Origin: Halobacteriaceae archaeon Tc-Br11_E2g27
GTDB lineage: Archaea > Halobacteriota > Halobacteria > Halobacteriales > Haloarculaceae
DNA length: 6,120 bases
Direction: 5' to 3'
Assembly: GCA_001564135.1 (NCBI GenBank)
Contig: LKNH01000157.1
Location: forward strand, 1 to 6,120
The position numbers and the translations under genes are program-made. A model generated the notes under the pieces. The model was given only the letters and a program-made list of their open reading frames with translations. It had not been told where the DNA came from and ran no database searches. Of this stretch, positions 5,148 through 6,120 are shown one piece after another (within the stretch, counting starts at the first letter, position 1; each line of letters begins with the position of its first letter).

Positions 5148-6120
5148 TTACGGAAACGGATGATGCGCTCGTCCCAAAAGCGGCTTGAACCCGAGGTCTT
5201 CAGGAACGCTTTTCGCTCGCTCTCCAAAGTACGGCTCGCCGAAACAGAGCGGCTGTGCCTGTGGGACGACGACGCGAACGGCTTCAAACCCGAGATGAGC
5301 CACGTCACGAGTTGTCGTCCGTGCGGCGTAGGCGGTCAGTCCCGCATCGGCAACGCGGTCAAGCACTGCATCCAGTTCGGCTGCACCTTTCGGAATCTCT
5401 TCACTACCCACTGATTCGGCTGGAACCTGTGTCTCCGGGTTGACGAACTCCGCCGCTTCACCCGGTGAAGCAGCGTACCCCCCAATCTTCCCCATCGCGT
5501 TCTGTGCTTGCTCTTCTCCCATCCCGCGCAGTTCCATCCAGTTCTGGAGGGCTTCACACAGCGCCGAGGTTGCGGCAGCGACGACATCAAGGTCGGCATC
5601 GGAGCCAAAGGCAATCTTCGGGTACTCCTCGCCCTCGACGGCAACGCCGACAACCGGCACGTCGACATCCTGTGTGAGCAAAACTGCTGTGACGTCCAGC
5701 CCCTCGGAGTCTGCGCGGCGACAGAGTTGTTCGTAGGTCTCATCCTCGACAACCAGTTCGAGGGGGTCAAATGTAGAGTGCCAGGCGAGCATCGTTGCAT
5801 CGCGTTCAAGCACTTCATAAAGCCCTGAAAGCATGGCTTCGACGCTGCTGTTGCCAAAGCCAAGCCCGGTCGTGATTGCTGGCCGATACCGCTTTTCCGG
5901 TGGTGGGTAGTGCACAAACTCAGCAGGGATGGCAACTGCTCTTTCAGTGTGGAGGTTCTCACCGGTCGTCCACGGAATCTCCTCGTCCTGTGGGTCGGTC
6001 TGACAGACAAACTGGTCTGGGCCGACAGCGTTTCCCAGCCCGCTGGGTCGGGCGCGCTTGAACGAATCGGTGTGATAGATACCCGCGCAGTACCGTTCCA
6101 TCCCTTCCCCGAGGGCTTTC
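5148..6120 (-). CDS. YcaO-domain protein (N-terminus off window)
   Basis: The frame runs from the stop at 5148 to the right edge, about 323 residues, with no clear start; upstream of an internal ATG at 6101 it continues in frame as KALGEG, which with MERYC forms the YcaO signature (A-L-G-E-x-x-E-R-Y). YcaO enzymes use ATP to activate a peptide amide, making azolines, thioamides or amidines. The nucleotide-binding elements are visible in order: ALGEGMERYC, then NSSVEAMLSGLYEVLERDA, then SALCEALQNWMELRG (E-x-x-Q). The C-terminus ends in HHPFP, reminiscent of the proline-rich tail of azoline-forming YcaOs and of many unassigned ones. No dehydrogenase, TfuA or precursor peptide gene is visible nearby, so the substrate is unknown. 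An E. coli YcaO-like role in ribosomal protein S12 modification is another possibility. It converges on the MazF-like gene. Confidence 0.9.
   Translation of the reverse strand, partial: KALGEGMERYCAGIYHTDSFKRARPSGLGNAVGPDQFVCQTDPQDEEIPWTTGENLHTERAVAIPAEFVHYPPPEKRYRPAITTGLGFGNSSVEAMLSGLYEVLERDATMLAWHSTFDPLELVVEDETYEQLCRRADSEGLDVTAVLLTQDVDVPVVGVAVEGEEYPKIAFGSDADLDVVAAATSALCEALQNWMELRGMGEEQAQNAMGKIGGYAASPGEAAEFVNPETQVPAESVGSEEIPKGAAELDAVLDRVADAGLTAYAARTTTRDVAHLGFEAVRVVVPQAQPLCFGEPYFGERAKSVPEDLGFKPLLGRAHHPFP

Overview
The window looks like haloarchaeal chromosome. The proteins are strongly acidic, several genes have TATA-like AT-rich elements about 25 bp upstream of an ATG with almost no leader, and the PurE, RtcA, YcaO and toxin-antitoxin proteins have the haloarchaeal style of these families. 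No rRNA, tRNA or CRISPR array is visible. The genus cannot be fixed from the sequence alone.

Layout, left to right. (1) Positions 1 to about 1360 are most of an IS200/IS605-type insertion sequence on the minus strand: a complete Y1 (HUH) transposase tnpA (835-1224), followed 2 nt later by tnpB (832 off the left edge, so its C-terminus, omega-RNA and right end are missing). The left end (1225-1360) carries a subterminal hairpin with an AAAG guide-like tetranucleotide at its foot and a TTAC cleavage-like site. It stops about 20 bp from the stop codon of the next gene. (2) rtcA (RNA 3'-phosphate cyclase, minus) and purE (N5-CAIR mutase, plus) are divergent and share a 95-bp intergenic region. 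They are the core housekeeping genes of the window. (3) Positions 3190-5137 hold three plus-strand units that look accessory: an AbrB-type antitoxin with a PIN-domain toxin (8-bp overlap), a CGYS monothiol glutaredoxin-like protein, and a winged-HTH protein directly abutting a MazF/PemK-like toxin. Both toxin-antitoxin pairs have candidate autoregulatory sites over their promoters: a 7-bp-arm inverted repeat before the AbrB gene, and TTACA repeats at 9-10-bp spacing before the wHTH gene. (4) A YcaO-domain protein on the minus strand converges on the MazF-like gene and runs off the right edge.

Nothing here amounts clearly to an undescribed system. The points most worth a second look are the TnpB with a displaced RuvC-II glutamate, the wHTH/MazF-like pair with its phased repeats, the PIN toxin lacking the usual second acidic residue, and the orphan YcaO ending in Pro-Phe-Pro.
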